From positions 1-64,000 of the forward strand of contig CAZKRM010000008.1 of the NCBI GenBank assembly GCA_964555285.1: a stretch of DNA of 64,000 bases, read 5' to 3'. The stretch comes from JBBIQV01 sp964555285 (GTDB taxonomy: Bacteria > Nitrospirota > Nitrospiria > Nitrospirales > Nitrospiraceae). The first letter of the stretch is position 1; every line of letters begins with the position of its first letter. The translations under genes were made by a program, and so were the position numbers. This document shows positions 8,266 through 15,951 of this stretch, piece after piece. A model generated the notes under the pieces. It was given only the letters and a program-made list of their open reading frames with translations, had not been told where the DNA came from and searched no databases.

Positions 8266-8620
8266 TCTGTACCTCCACGGCTCTCACAAACTCCGCGGCG
8301 CGGCGCACGATACGCTCGGCCACCTTCCGACTGACTCCCGTGCGGCCATAATCGGCGGCGTGTCGCACAGCCAAGCCAGAAGAGAGATAATCTCGTAACT
8401 GGGCCGGCAGCACCTTGCGGCGATGAATGAGTTCGGTCGTCAACGCCGCTTGCAACGCGGGATGGCTCCACGTGGGACGACTGACTCCAACTCCGGCCAA
8501 CGCCACCTGTGCGCTTTGAAACATGGCATAGAATGCTCGGCTCGCGGCTGAATTGACGTGACCCGCATCCAGACAGAGTTTCGCCGCCCGTAACGATTCC
8601 CTCGCCCGCTCGATCTGCAT
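8249..8620 (-). CDS. HEPN-domain protein (candidate toxin)
   Basis: From the ATG at 8620 (MQIERARESLRAAKLCLDAG) the 123-aa protein is a helical bundle of the HEPN type: AASRAFYAMFQSAQVAL matches the family's Tyr-containing helix and SRKVAERIVRRAAEFV the last helix. The canonical RxxxxH ribonuclease motif is not clear, so activity is uncertain. Upstream the frame stays open through the 51-bp repeat, but that part looks unrelated. The gene is coupled to the small acidic ORF and lies beside a VapBC pair. Confidence 0.65.
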   Translation of the reverse strand: MQIERARESLRAAKLCLDAGHVNSAASRAFYAMFQSAQVALAGVGVSRPTWSHPALQAALTTELIHRRKVLPAQLRDYLSSGLAVRHAADYGRTGVSRKVAERIVRRAAEFVRAVEVQNDSSL

Positions 8621-8694
8621 GATGCACAGCGTAACGAGATCGAGCAGCAGAGTCAAACTCGGAACCTCACTGGCGTCGCGATAAAAAACTGGGG

Positions 8695-8745
8695 TCTTGA
8701 GTTTGCACTCAGCGAATGCCTGCCGCTGGCGCGGGGTGAGTGGCC
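8695..8745. repeat. 51-bp dispersed repeat, copy C
   Basis: Second near-identical copy (49/51 with 7848-7898), located between the HEPN gene and vapC. Its left flank AAAAACTGGGG also matches the sequence just before the palindrome at 6469. The unit is GC-rich and has no obvious terminal inverted repeats, so its mode of spread is unclear. Confidence 0.8.
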
Positions 8746-8828
8746 CTCCTTCGATGGTCCGTTGAATTTGCGAGACACCCGCGAAAACGGGGTCTGGCAA
8801 CCCTACATTTCGCGGCGCGCGGCGCGCC

Positions 8829-9269
8829 CTATTCAACCCAGATCAGGGTGAGGGCAAGCCTCTCTGCCGCCTCGCGCTGCCTGACATCGGCTGTGACGAA
8901 GGGGATGGTCAGGCCCGAGGCAGACTGGAACGTGAGTGCCGAGGCGACGTGCAGGGCGTCGAGGGTTCTCAAGCCGGTTTTCTGAACCAATTCCTCGGCT
9001 TGGCTGAGCACGAGTGCTCCCACTTCCACCAATTCCCAATAGGCGCGGTCTTTGTGGAGTCTCGATCGGACGGCAAGGAAATCCCGTTGTGTCAGTTCAC
9101 CGGCCGTCCGTCGCCGGCTCAGTGCCGAGAGGACTTCAACCGGCGCGACTACGGAAGAGAGAAACCGATACCTTTGAAGCAGCCGCCGCGCAGTAGTGGA
9201 CCCTTCCTCCTTGACATACCGTTTCACCAGCACGCTGGTGTCAAAATAGGCCCAGCGTGTCGCGGTCAC
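8829..9269 (-). CDS. vapC: PIN-domain toxin, VapC family
   Basis: The 146-aa PIN domain is expected to be a metal-dependent ribonuclease. The acidic residues are in place: YFDTSVLVKRY (first Asp), VVAPVEVLSAL (Glu), TLDALHVASAL (Asp) and TADVRQREAA (last Asp). It overlaps the upstream antitoxin gene by 4 bases, the normal arrangement for antitoxin-first TA operons. The toxin appears intact. Confidence 0.9.
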   Translation of the reverse strand: MTATRWAYFDTSVLVKRYVKEEGSTTARRLLQRYRFLSSVVAPVEVLSALSRRRTAGELTQRDFLAVRSRLHKDRAYWELVEVGALVLSQAEELVQKTGLRTLDALHVASALTFQSASGLTIPFVTADVRQREAAERLALTLIWVE

Positions 9270-9544
9270 CGTTCATCCCGTTCCTCGCGAATCGTTCGCG
9301 ACACCGGCGTGCCCCGTACAGATCGCGGCGTCCAGGAAGGAAGCGCTCGCTCCTTTTCTGCGGGACGCAGCAAACCAGCCGATTCCAGTCTCCGGATCAC
9401 AGAGCGGGTTTCGTCGGTCCCTCGAACCAGTCTGAGCACAGCCAGTGGCTTGCCCCGTTCCGTGAGCAGCACTTCCTGGCCGCCCCTGACGGCTTTCATC
9501 AGTTGAGAAAACTTTTGATTGGCGTCGCGTAGACCGATCTGCAC
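9266..9544 (-). CDS. Antitoxin, Phd/YefM type, partner of VapC
   Basis: A 92-aa protein whose N-terminal half (GLRDANQKFSQLMKAV, LLTERGKPLAVL) is a Phd/YefM-type DNA-binding fold. The C-terminal half is charged and probably wraps the toxin. It begins with GTG after GGAGGG. It overlaps vapC by 4 bases. A near-palindrome just upstream (9562-9577) is a plausible autoregulatory operator. Confidence 0.85.
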   Translation of the reverse strand: MQIGLRDANQKFSQLMKAVRGGQEVLLTERGKPLAVLRLVRGTDETRSVIRRLESAGLLRPAEKERALPSWTPRSVRGTPVSRTIREERDER

Positions 9545-9561
9545 GGGGAGCCCTCCACAAT

Positions 9562-9577
9562 GTAGTGACGTCGCTAC
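9562..9577. promoter_or_regulatory. Candidate TA operator palindrome
   Basis: GTAGTGACGTCGCTAC matches its own reverse complement at 14 of 16 positions and lies 17-33 bases before the antitoxin GTG. Phd/YefM proteins repress by binding palindromes in this position. No clear -35/-10 pair was identified around it. Confidence 0.5.
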
Positions 9578-9678
9578 TTTATGCGAAGAAGAAGCAGCCT
9601 GTCAACCGGTTTTGCCAAGGAACAAGGAGTTGGGAATCAGATTTGGCGCAAGGGGAAAAAGAAAGGGGGGCGGAAATG

Positions 9679-9709
9679 GGCCCGGGAATGCAGGGTGACT
9701 TCCCGGGCC
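9679..9709 (-). terminator. Intrinsic terminator after the IPT-domain gene
   Basis: Perfect 10-bp arms (GGCCCGGGAA at 9679-9688 and complement at 9700-9709) around an 11-nt loop. In the minus direction they are followed by pyrimidine-rich sequence containing CTTTCTTTTTCCCC. The hairpin starts shortly after the stop of the 9717 gene. Confidence 0.75.
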
Positions 9710-9716
9710 GGAGGAC

Positions 9717-10172
9717 TTACTTGGCGTGAATCAACACCGGCTTCGACTGGGCGCTGCCGCCACCGGCGACCACGATCACGAAGGACATGCCGGCCTTGGC
9801 TTGCGGCACGGTTGCTTCGATCGTCGAATCGCTGACGAATTTATAATCCACTTTTTCCTTCGAGGCGGCACTAAATGTGACTCCGTGGAAGCACTCCTTC
9901 GTGCCGAAGTTCTCGCCTTTGATGACGACCTTGTCCCCCGGCGCGGCCTCATCGGGCTCGATCTTCATGATCTTAGGGCGCTTGCTACGGTCGCAGATCG
10001 GGTCTTTCTCCACCTTGGCGGTGTCGGAGCCCTTGATCGACTCCGTATCGAAGAGGCTGTACCCGGTGCCTTCGACGGTGGACCCCTGCTCTTCGGCGTG
10101 GGTCAAGAACGGAACGGCTACGATAGCCAGTGCTACAACGAGGATGAAGACGGGGAATGTCCGATTCAGCAT
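9717..10172 (-). CDS. Exported IPT/TIG-domain protein
   Basis: The ATG at 10172 (MLNRTFPVFILVVAL) is chosen because GGAGG lies properly before it; it opens a signal peptide cut near THAEE. The rest is one IPT/TIG beta-sandwich: PKIMKIEPDEAAPGDKVVI, GENFG and DSTIEATVP. Such domains mediate protein or carbohydrate contacts in exported proteins. It is 23 bases downstream of the PstS-like gene in the same direction, so they probably share a transcript. A second copy's tail survives at 6395-6458. Confidence 0.75.
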   Translation of the reverse strand: MLNRTFPVFILVVALAIVAVPFLTHAEEQGSTVEGTGYSLFDTESIKGSDTAKVEKDPICDRSKRPKIMKIEPDEAAPGDKVVIKGENFGTKECFHGVTFSAASKEKVDYKFVSDSTIEATVPQAKAGMSFVIVVAGGGSAQSKPVLIHAK

Positions 10173-10195
10173 ACGCGCCTCCTTAGGCATGAGGA

Positions 10196-11017
10196 TTACT
10201 TGGTGCTGAGGGGGGTATAGGTGTCCGCAACGATTTTCTGGCCTGCGTCGGATAATGCAAATTGGCGAAAGGCGTCGACGACGGGATTGAGTTCTTTCTT
10301 CGAGAGCAACAGCACGGGGCGCCGTAATGAGTACCGTCCATCCTTGACCGTGGGCATTTCCGGCTCGATTTTATCGATCGGCAGCACCCGAACCGCGACG
10401 CCGGTGGTGACGGCTGCAAGCGCCTGTCCGAGAGACAGGTAGGCCACTGCGGAGAGCGGAGGCAGTGTGCCCACGACGGTTTTGATCACTTTCTCGTCAC
10501 GGAGAATGAGCTTGGCCGACTCGGGGATCTTTCCGGTGATGCCGAGCTGGCTTTCGAAGGCCTCCTTCACGTTCTGATTCCTCGGGCGATCGATCAGGAG
10601 AATCTTCGTGTCCGGCCCTCCGAGCTCCGACCACATCTTCACTTTTCCAGAGAAGATATCGGCCACCTCCTGTTTTGTCACCTCTTTCGTGAAATTCGAG
10701 AGGTTGACGAGGACCGCGATACCGTCCCAGGCGATCTGGGTCGCGGCCAGTTCAGGCTCTTCGGCGCCGGTGACGGCAATATGGGCCTGGCCTGTTTTCA
10801 CCATGTCCACCGGCTTCGAGTTATCGTCCCACAACACATCGAGATAGGCCCGGGGGTTCGCTTTTTCAAACGCTCTGGCAAGGGGCTCGATCGTGATCAA
10901 CTCCGGTCCGTTCCCGATGATGGTGATCGATCCGGACACTTCGCCCCGTGCTTGACCGACTGGGGCGGCCATCGCACTCATCGCCAGACACAGCGCCAAG
11001 AACGCTCTCGCGATCAT
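10196..11017 (-). CDS. PstS-like substrate-binding protein
   Basis: A 273-aa periplasmic binding protein of the phosphate-binding (PBP-like) group. The ATG at 11017 follows AGGAGAGGG and starts a signal peptide (MIARAFLALCLAMSAMA). The motifs SITIIGNGPELITIEPLARAF and VTKQEVADIFSGKVKMWSEL are typical of PstS relatives. No permease or ATPase genes are beside it, so it is an orphan binding protein; phosphate as ligand is family inference. It probably forms an operon with the IPT-domain gene downstream. Confidence 0.8.
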   Translation of the reverse strand: MIARAFLALCLAMSAMAAPVGQARGEVSGSITIIGNGPELITIEPLARAFEKANPRAYLDVLWDDNSKPVDMVKTGQAHIAVTGAEEPELAATQIAWDGIAVLVNLSNFTKEVTKQEVADIFSGKVKMWSELGGPDTKILLIDRPRNQNVKEAFESQLGITGKIPESAKLILRDEKVIKTVVGTLPPLSAVAYLSLGQALAAVTTGVAVRVLPIDKIEPEMPTVKDGRYSLRRPVLLLSKKELNPVVDAFRQFALSDAGQKIVADTYTPLSTK

Positions 11018-11106
11018 GCCCTCTCCTTTCTCATCAACCGCATGCGGACTGTTCACTGGGAGTCTCGATGGTGCGGGCCGGACGGGACTGTGGCAGGCGT
11101 CATCGC

Positions 11107-11439
11107 TTAGGATCCGCTGGAGTTGCCGCCTTCCGTGGGACTGCCTGAATCGAAGCCTGGGTTGGACAGCGCGTCCGGCGCGGGCGTGAGACGTTTTCCC
11201 CAGGGCGCCGGGAGTTTCTTGAACTTGTCGACTCGCTGATTCAGCATGTCGTACGCCTTCATCTCGGAGAATCCCGGCTTGTGGTCTCCCACCACTTTCG
11301 AAGCGAAGGACGAGAGCAGCCGCGTGGCTTTCTGCGCCTTGCAATGGGGACACACGGTGTCTTCCGGTCTCGCGTGGATCGACTGCGTCGCTTCAAATTG
11401 TTTCTCGCAGCTTTCGCAACGATATTCGTACAGCGGCAT
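11107..11439 (-). CDS. FmdB-family zinc ribbon protein
   Basis: The protein opens MPLYEYRCESCEKQFE and has a second CPHC pair, a four-cysteine zinc ribbon characteristic of FmdB/CxxC_CxxC_SSSS regulators. The tail is low-complexity Ser/Gly. The start at 11439 follows a GGGGG ribosome site; the longer frame upstream is discarded. Such proteins are small putative regulators of unknown target. Confidence 0.8.
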   Translation of the reverse strand: MPLYEYRCESCEKQFEATQSIHARPEDTVCPHCKAQKATRLLSSFASKVVGDHKPGFSEMKAYDMLNQRVDKFKKLPAPWGKRLTPAPDALSNPGFDSGSPTEGGNSSGS

Positions 11440-11584
11440 GGAGGAACCCCCTTGAAACCCTAAGTGAGAACGTACTCCGCGGTGCTGGTCATGGGGCACA
11501 GCGCTCTTGACCGGTCCGGTAATTTTGAATTATTGTAGCACAATTCATCGTTTCGATGAGTGGGAGATTAAGAGGAGGAAGAGC

Positions 11585-11761
11585 ATGTCGTTGTTGATTC
11601 GAAAGTTTAAGAGTTCAAGTGGCATGATGCAGGAAGAGCGCATCGACGATCCGGATCGGATCGAGCGCTATATGCGCATTTTTGAAAAGGAAGACGTCAA
11701 GAAGCTTCAGACCGGTGTCAAGGTGTTCATTGAAAAGGATGAGTGGCAGCTCCTGCCGTAG
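11585..11761 (+). CDS. Small conserved-looking hypothetical protein (58 aa)
   Basis: ATG at 11585 is preceded by AAGAGGAGGAA, a strong ribosome site. The product is charged (EERIDDPDRIERYMRIFEKE) without membrane segments. Coding is supported by the ribosome site and compact structure; no family recognised. Confidence 0.6.
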   Translation: MSLLIRKFKSSSGMMQEERIDDPDRIERYMRIFEKEDVKKLQTGVKVFIEKDEWQLLP

Positions 11762-11786
11762 CACCCCTCACGCCTCATTGACCCTC

Positions 11787-11990
11787 ATGACCTATTGGAT
11801 CCACATCGCCCGTGCCATCGACCGTGTGACGCTCCACCGCGATCGCTGTGCGGAAGTGCCGTCGAACGTCACCAGCAGCGATTTTTGGGAGGGGGGCTGG
11901 TTCGATTATCCGGACAAGGAACGGGCTCTCCAGGCGATGGAACAGGCCGGCACCTCCGACCAGCGACCGTGTCCATTGTGCAAGCCGTGA
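11787..11990 (+). CDS. Small hypothetical protein with Cys pair (67 aa)
   Basis: Begins MTYWIHIARAIDRVTLHRDRC and ends DQRPCPLCKP. The HRDRC and CPLC groups could together hold a metal ion. It starts 25 bases after the preceding small gene, so they may be co-transcribed. Function unknown. Confidence 0.55.
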   Translation: MTYWIHIARAIDRVTLHRDRCAEVPSNVTSSDFWEGGWFDYPDKERALQAMEQAGTSDQRPCPLCKP

Positions 11991-11994
11991 CACT

Positions 11995-12085
11995 CAGAAT
12001 TGTGAATTTTGAGTTCTGAGTTCTGAGTTATAAGTTCTGAGTGTGGGTCTTGACTCAGCACTCAAAACTCAGCACTCAGCACTTC
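11995..12085. repeat. Iterated-word inverted repeat upstream of the EamA gene
   Basis: Repeats of TTCTGAGTT on the left and ACTCAGCACTC on the right, with partial pairing between the halves. AT-richer than the genes around it. Same style as the block at 4691-4757. Confidence 0.6.
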
Positions 12086-12094
12086 TTACTTCCC

Positions 12095-12964
12095 ATGCCT
12101 CGATTGGCCCTCTTGCTCACAACGTTGGTATGGGGCGCGACGTTTCCCGCGACCAAGGCCGTCCTGGAACAAGTGCCTCCCTTGTCGTTCCTGTTCGCCC
12201 GATTCTTGCTCGGTACCACTCTCATCCTCGCAGGCCTCTGGGCGATGGGCCGTGTCCTTCGTCGGGACCAGACCATCATACGGCTCAGCTTGATCGCGAC
12301 GGTTTGGCTCTTTCTCGGCTACACGCTGCAAACGGTCGGGTTGCAGCACACGAGTGCGTCGAACTCCGCCTTCATCACAGCCTTGTACGTGGTATTCGTT
12401 CCCCTCATTCTTCGTCGCTTCGGCGGCCGCGTGTGGGTGGCGGCTGCGGTGGCGGTGGCCGGCCTGTGGCTGCTCCTGAAGCCGACGGCATCGGTCAATC
12501 TCGGCGATGTCTTGACGCTGGGGTGCGCAGCGGCGTTCGCAGCGCATATTGCCTGCCTGGAGCGCTTCACGCGTGCGGCCGATCCGGCGTCTCTGTTTGT
12601 TTGGCAAATGATCTTCGTCACCACGGCGATGATGCCGGTGATGATGATCGAAGCACCGCCTCTCGCGGCGTTTCGGCCCACGACGGTCTTGCTGGTCGGC
12701 CTCGGCGTGACCGGTATCCTGGCGACCGGCGCTTTTGCAGTGCAGGTGTGGGCGCAGCGTCTGTTGCCCGGGCAACAAGTCGCGTTGCTGTTCTCGCTCG
12801 AACCGGCCTACGCAGCCTGGCTGGCCTGGTATTTTCTGGGTGAAACACTTGATGCGCAGGGCTGGGTCGGCAGCGGGTTGATCTTTGGCGCCGTGTTGAT
12901 CGGATCGTGTGCGACGGAGACGCCTCACCCGGAACATTCGCTGGGTACAGCGCAGGTGATCTAG
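12095..12964 (+). CDS. EamA/DMT-superfamily transporter
   Basis: A 289-aa membrane protein with about ten hydrophobic helices in two repeats. The first is marked by LTTLVWGATFPATKAVLEQV and the second by the EPAYAAWLAWYFLGETL motif typical of EamA. These are drug/metabolite exporters of varied substrates. The ATG at 12095 is used since the frame before it is repeat DNA. Substrate unknown. Confidence 0.88.
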   Translation: MPRLALLLTTLVWGATFPATKAVLEQVPPLSFLFARFLLGTTLILAGLWAMGRVLRRDQTIIRLSLIATVWLFLGYTLQTVGLQHTSASNSAFITALYVVFVPLILRRFGGRVWVAAAVAVAGLWLLLKPTASVNLGDVLTLGCAAAFAAHIACLERFTRAADPASLFVWQMIFVTTAMMPVMMIEAPPLAAFRPTTVLLVGLGVTGILATGAFAVQVWAQRLLPGQQVALLFSLEPAYAAWLAWYFLGETLDAQGWVGSGLIFGAVLIGSCATETPHPEHSLGTAQVI

Positions 12965-12981
12965 CCGTCGAGGAGAAGCTC

Positions 12982-13449
12982 GTGGCTCAAAAGTTTGGGA
13001 ATAGCCGGTGGGTGAGCGACGGATTCTTGGACAATCGCTTCCCCGGCACCGTTGTCGGATGTGTGACGTTTGCCGTGATTGGCCCGATAGACTTCTTTCT
13101 CCTCGGAAATTTCAAAGGAGAGATCGCCGGGAAGGTCATTCAATTCCGTAACAGCCGGTTCGAGGATGACGATCTTGCCGGCCACGTGCTCGGTGATGTT
13201 GAAGTGCCGCAGATTGGAGACGTGAGTCTGATTTCCTTTGACCCGCACCCGCATCTCACGCCGCATCCCTATATTGAATGGTTCTCGACGCGCAAGAATC
13301 ACTATCGGATCGAACTGATCCCGGAGGATGCCTGGATTGTGTCGGGGGCTGACATCGATCGGCTCGATTCAGAGAGCCGGAGGATCAGGCAGGCGCTGAA
13401 AGATTCCTATCATGCCACGCCTGCACGAGAGGAATCCGATTGGGTCTAG
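12982..13449 (+). CDS. Hypothetical protein (155 aa)
   Basis: A GTG at 12982 is preceded by GAGGAG at suitable spacing. The product (MAQKFGNSRWVSDGFLDNRF onward) has a beta-rich middle and charged end (IDRLDSESRRIRQALKDSY). It follows the EamA gene by 17 bases, so they may share a transcript. I do not recognise the family; the antisense frame here has no start signal and is treated as a shadow. Confidence 0.55.
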   Translation: MAQKFGNSRWVSDGFLDNRFPGTVVGCVTFAVIGPIDFFLLGNFKGEIAGKVIQFRNSRFEDDDLAGHVLGDVEVPQIGDVSLISFDPHPHLTPHPYIEWFSTRKNHYRIELIPEDAWIVSGADIDRLDSESRRIRQALKDSYHATPAREESDWV

Positions 13450-13458
13450 GAGCCCCTC

Positions 13459-13478
13459 CCCGTGCCGCTCAACACGGG
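13459..13478. terminator. Hairpin between convergent genes
   Basis: CCCGTG and CACGGG pair around an 8-nt loop, extended by imperfect pairs, in the 31-base gap between two convergent genes. It could end both transcripts. No strong U-run. Confidence 0.4.
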
Positions 13479-13480
13479 AG

Positions 13481-14458
13481 CTAGACGGCAACCGCTTCCT
13501 CTTTTTTGCTTTTCCCGTCTCGCACGTAGACCGGTACTTCGCGGATATCCCATACGAGCCCGAGCCAGGAAAGCGCTTTCAGCCCGTAGTAGGTGAGGTC
13601 GATCTCCCACCAATAGAACCCTTGAGCCGTGGAAGACTGGTAGTAATGGTGGTTGTTGTGCCAGCCTTCGCCCATGGTGACCAACGCCAGCCAAAAATTA
13701 TTCCGGCTGGTATCGCCCGTCGCGTAACGCTGCGAGCCGTACTGATGGGACAAGGAGTTGATCGTGCAGGTGCCGTGAATCAGCACGACCGTCGAGACAA
13801 AGAAGCCCCAGATCAACATCTGCGGGCCGTTCGTTCCGAGGTCGGGGGCATAGGCCTCCAACAGCTTCCCGATGCCGAACATGCCGAACCCGGCCAGGGT
13901 CGGGACGAGGATGTCGAACCGATCCAGAAACCGCAGCTCCGGATATTTGGCGAAATCGCCGATGGCTTTGAGGGGAGGCGCAAAATACTTGCGCGAGGTA
14001 AACCATCCGAGGTGCGCCCACCAGAACCCACCATACAACGGAGAATGCACGTCCTCAGGCGTGTCCGAGGCAATGTGGTGATGGCGATGGTGGCCGGCCC
14101 ACCACAAAGGGCCACGTTGCGCGCAGGACGATCCCAGCAAGGCGAAGGCAAACTGGCACCCACGCGAGGTCTTGAAGGTCCGGTGCGCGAAATAGCGGTG
14201 GTACCAGCCGGTGATCGCAAACATCCGGGCGAAGTAGAATGCCGCGGCGATGCCGACGGCGGTCCAACTCCATCCCACCCAAATCACGCCGAGACACATG
14301 AGATGGATGGCGATCAGGGGAGTGCAGCGGAACCAATCGACACGCGCCGGGCCATCGGTCTTCATATGCTCTAAGCCGGCCCACGAATCGAACCAGCGGA
14401 GGAACGAAAACCACAGCTCTTGTCGTTTCGACACACGCAGCGGGCGAATCTCCGTCAT
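13481..14458 (-). CDS. Acyl-CoA/fatty acid desaturase (delta-9 type)
   Basis: A 325-aa membrane di-iron desaturase that introduces double bonds into fatty acyl chains. The three histidine boxes are present: HRYFAHR, HHRHHH and EGWHNNHHYY. Four hydrophobic helices flank them. The start follows GGAGG. Family proteins set membrane fluidity; acyl-CoA or lipid as substrate cannot be told from sequence. Confidence 0.92.
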   Translation of the reverse strand: MTEIRPLRVSKRQELWFSFLRWFDSWAGLEHMKTDGPARVDWFRCTPLIAIHLMCLGVIWVGWSWTAVGIAAAFYFARMFAITGWYHRYFAHRTFKTSRGCQFAFALLGSSCAQRGPLWWAGHHRHHHIASDTPEDVHSPLYGGFWWAHLGWFTSRKYFAPPLKAIGDFAKYPELRFLDRFDILVPTLAGFGMFGIGKLLEAYAPDLGTNGPQMLIWGFFVSTVVLIHGTCTINSLSHQYGSQRYATGDTSRNNFWLALVTMGEGWHNNHHYYQSSTAQGFYWWEIDLTYYGLKALSWLGLVWDIREVPVYVRDGKSKKEEAVAV

Positions 14459-14797
14459 CTTTTCCTCCAGTTCAAAGTGGTCGGCGAAGGTCGATACAGT
14501 GAGGCGCCGGGGCCCCGATTAATCTCTCTGACACCGCGGCGCCCGATGAAGGTGGAGCGTGTGGCCGGCCGCAGGATAGTCGGTCATGAGCCGGTTCACT
14601 CTTCAGTCGGTGATGCGAGCAGAGGATGCCGCGAAGGGCTGGTCCGTCATGCAGGCAACGGCGGAGTGGGCAGTAGCATGACCCGGTCGTGACGAAGCAG
14701 AATTATACACAAAGTGAGGCGGGATGGCACAAGAAATTTTTGTAGGTGCGGTCTCAATTTGACACCCTGTCCGGTCCCTCTCTAAAATGCCGCTCCC
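14459..14797. other. Divergent intergenic region, desaturase/hemE
   Basis: 339 bases between divergent genes, presumably carrying both promoters. I see no gene, no clear riboswitch and no reliable -10/-35 pair. The last 100 bases before hemE are notably AT-richer (AAGAAATTTTTGTAGG). Confidence 0.5.
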
Positions 14798-15823
14798 ATG
14801 AATGAACGTTTCCTCAAAGCCTGCCGCCGCGAGCCGGTGGACTGCACGCCTGTCTGGTTCATGCGCCAGGCCGGCCGATACATGCCCGAGTATCGCGCGC
14901 TACGCACCCATCACTCGATTTTGGAGATGTGCAAGACGCCTGAGTTGGCTGCGCAAGTGACACTCCAGCCGATTGAACGGTTTCCTCTCGACGCGGCCAT
15001 CATTTTCGCCGACATCTTATTACCCCTTGAAGCGATGGGACTCAGCCTCGAGTTCGCGGAAGGCGAGGGGCCGGTCATCCATAATCCGGTCCGGGACCGT
15101 GCTGCGGTCGAGCGGCTGAAAGTCATCGACGGGAGCGAGTTGGACTATGTCGCCGAGGCGATTCGGGTGGCGAGAAAGATGCTCAATGGTCGTGTGCCGC
15201 TGATCGGCTTCGCCGGAGCCCCGTTCACGCTGGCCAGTTACGCGATCGAGGGCGGCGGTTCGCGCCATTACATACTGACAAAACAGCTCATGTATCGAGA
15301 GCCTGAGGTCTGGCACAAGCTGATGGATAAGTTTGCCCGCGCGATCACGGGCTACTTGCGACGTCAGATCAAGGCCGGCGCCCAAGCGGTGCAGCTCTTC
15401 GATAGCTGGGTCGGCTGTTTGTCGGTCGGCGACTACGCGGAGTACGTGCTTCCCCATGTCCAGTTGATTTTCGAGGGACTCAAACGGGAAGGTGTGCCGC
15501 TCATTCACTTCGGCACCGGCACGGCGGCCTTACTGCGCTTGATGCGCCAGGCAGGGGGCGATGTGATGGGTGTGGATTGGCGGAGTAATCTGGACGAGGC
15601 CTGGGCGATGGTCGGGCATGACGTGGCCGTGCAAGGGAATCTCGACCCCGTGGTGCTGTTTGCTCCGCTGTCTGAGATCGAGCGGCGGGTCGAAGACATT
15701 CTCCGTCGTGCCGCCGGCCGGCCCGGCCACATTTTTAATCTCGGACATGGGATTTTGCCGAACACGCCCATGGAACATGTGGCCGCGACGGTCGAGATGG
15801 TGCATAAGTTGAGTCAGCGCTGA
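14798..15823 (+). CDS. hemE: Uroporphyrinogen decarboxylase
   Basis: HemE converts uroporphyrinogen III to coproporphyrinogen III in heme synthesis. The 341-aa protein has the signature PVWFMRQAGRYMPEYR near residue 20 and GFAGAPFTLASY in the middle, with FNLGHGILPNTP near the end. It leads a hemE-hemH-hemY cluster, so late heme steps are encoded together. A structured hairpin element starts at the hemE stop codon. Confidence 0.96.
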   Translation: MNERFLKACRREPVDCTPVWFMRQAGRYMPEYRALRTHHSILEMCKTPELAAQVTLQPIERFPLDAAIIFADILLPLEAMGLSLEFAEGEGPVIHNPVRDRAAVERLKVIDGSELDYVAEAIRVARKMLNGRVPLIGFAGAPFTLASYAIEGGGSRHYILTKQLMYREPEVWHKLMDKFARAITGYLRRQIKAGAQAVQLFDSWVGCLSVGDYAEYVLPHVQLIFEGLKREGVPLIHFGTGTAALLRLMRQAGGDVMGVDWRSNLDEAWAMVGHDVAVQGNLDPVVLFAPLSEIERRVEDILRRAAGRPGHIFNLGHGILPNTPMEHVAATVEMVHKLSQR

Positions 15824-15920
15824 GATGGGCGGATGAGCCGGCCTCGGTGCTCGCGGAGCCCCCACTTCTGAAAGTGGTCGCTCGACGCGCGCAAGGGAGG
15901 CCGGCTCATCCGCCCATCTC
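15822..15920 (+). repeat. Structured 3'-UTR element, copy 2 (after hemE)
   Basis: Perfect 24-bp arms at 15822-15845 and 15897-15920 flank a 51-nt core. Within the core TGCTCGC pairs GCGCGCA (one mismatch), GAGC pairs GCTC, and CCACTT pairs AAGTGG over a CTGA loop, so almost the whole element folds as one long hairpin. The first arm overlaps the hemE stop. The core aligns with the copy at 25265-25315 over its full length, with compensatory changes in the stems. Confidence 0.85.
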
Positions 15921-15951
15921 GAGTCGTCGCGTAGGGAAGAGGAGAGGAGCC

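Noticed and set aside
10196..11353. Long form of the PstS-like protein (385 aa)
   Set aside because: The extra N-terminal part overlaps the FmdB gene in another frame and would bury the signal peptide; the start at 11017 has a strong ribosome site.
12961..13302. Antisense ORF of 113 aa
   Set aside because: It lacks a ribosome site and overlaps a plus-strand ORF that has a good one and follows an operon-like gap.
15822..15920. Integron attC site
   Set aside because: Despite the long imperfect palindrome with variable arms, the RYYYAAC/GTTRRRY core sites are missing and no integron integrase or cassette array is near.
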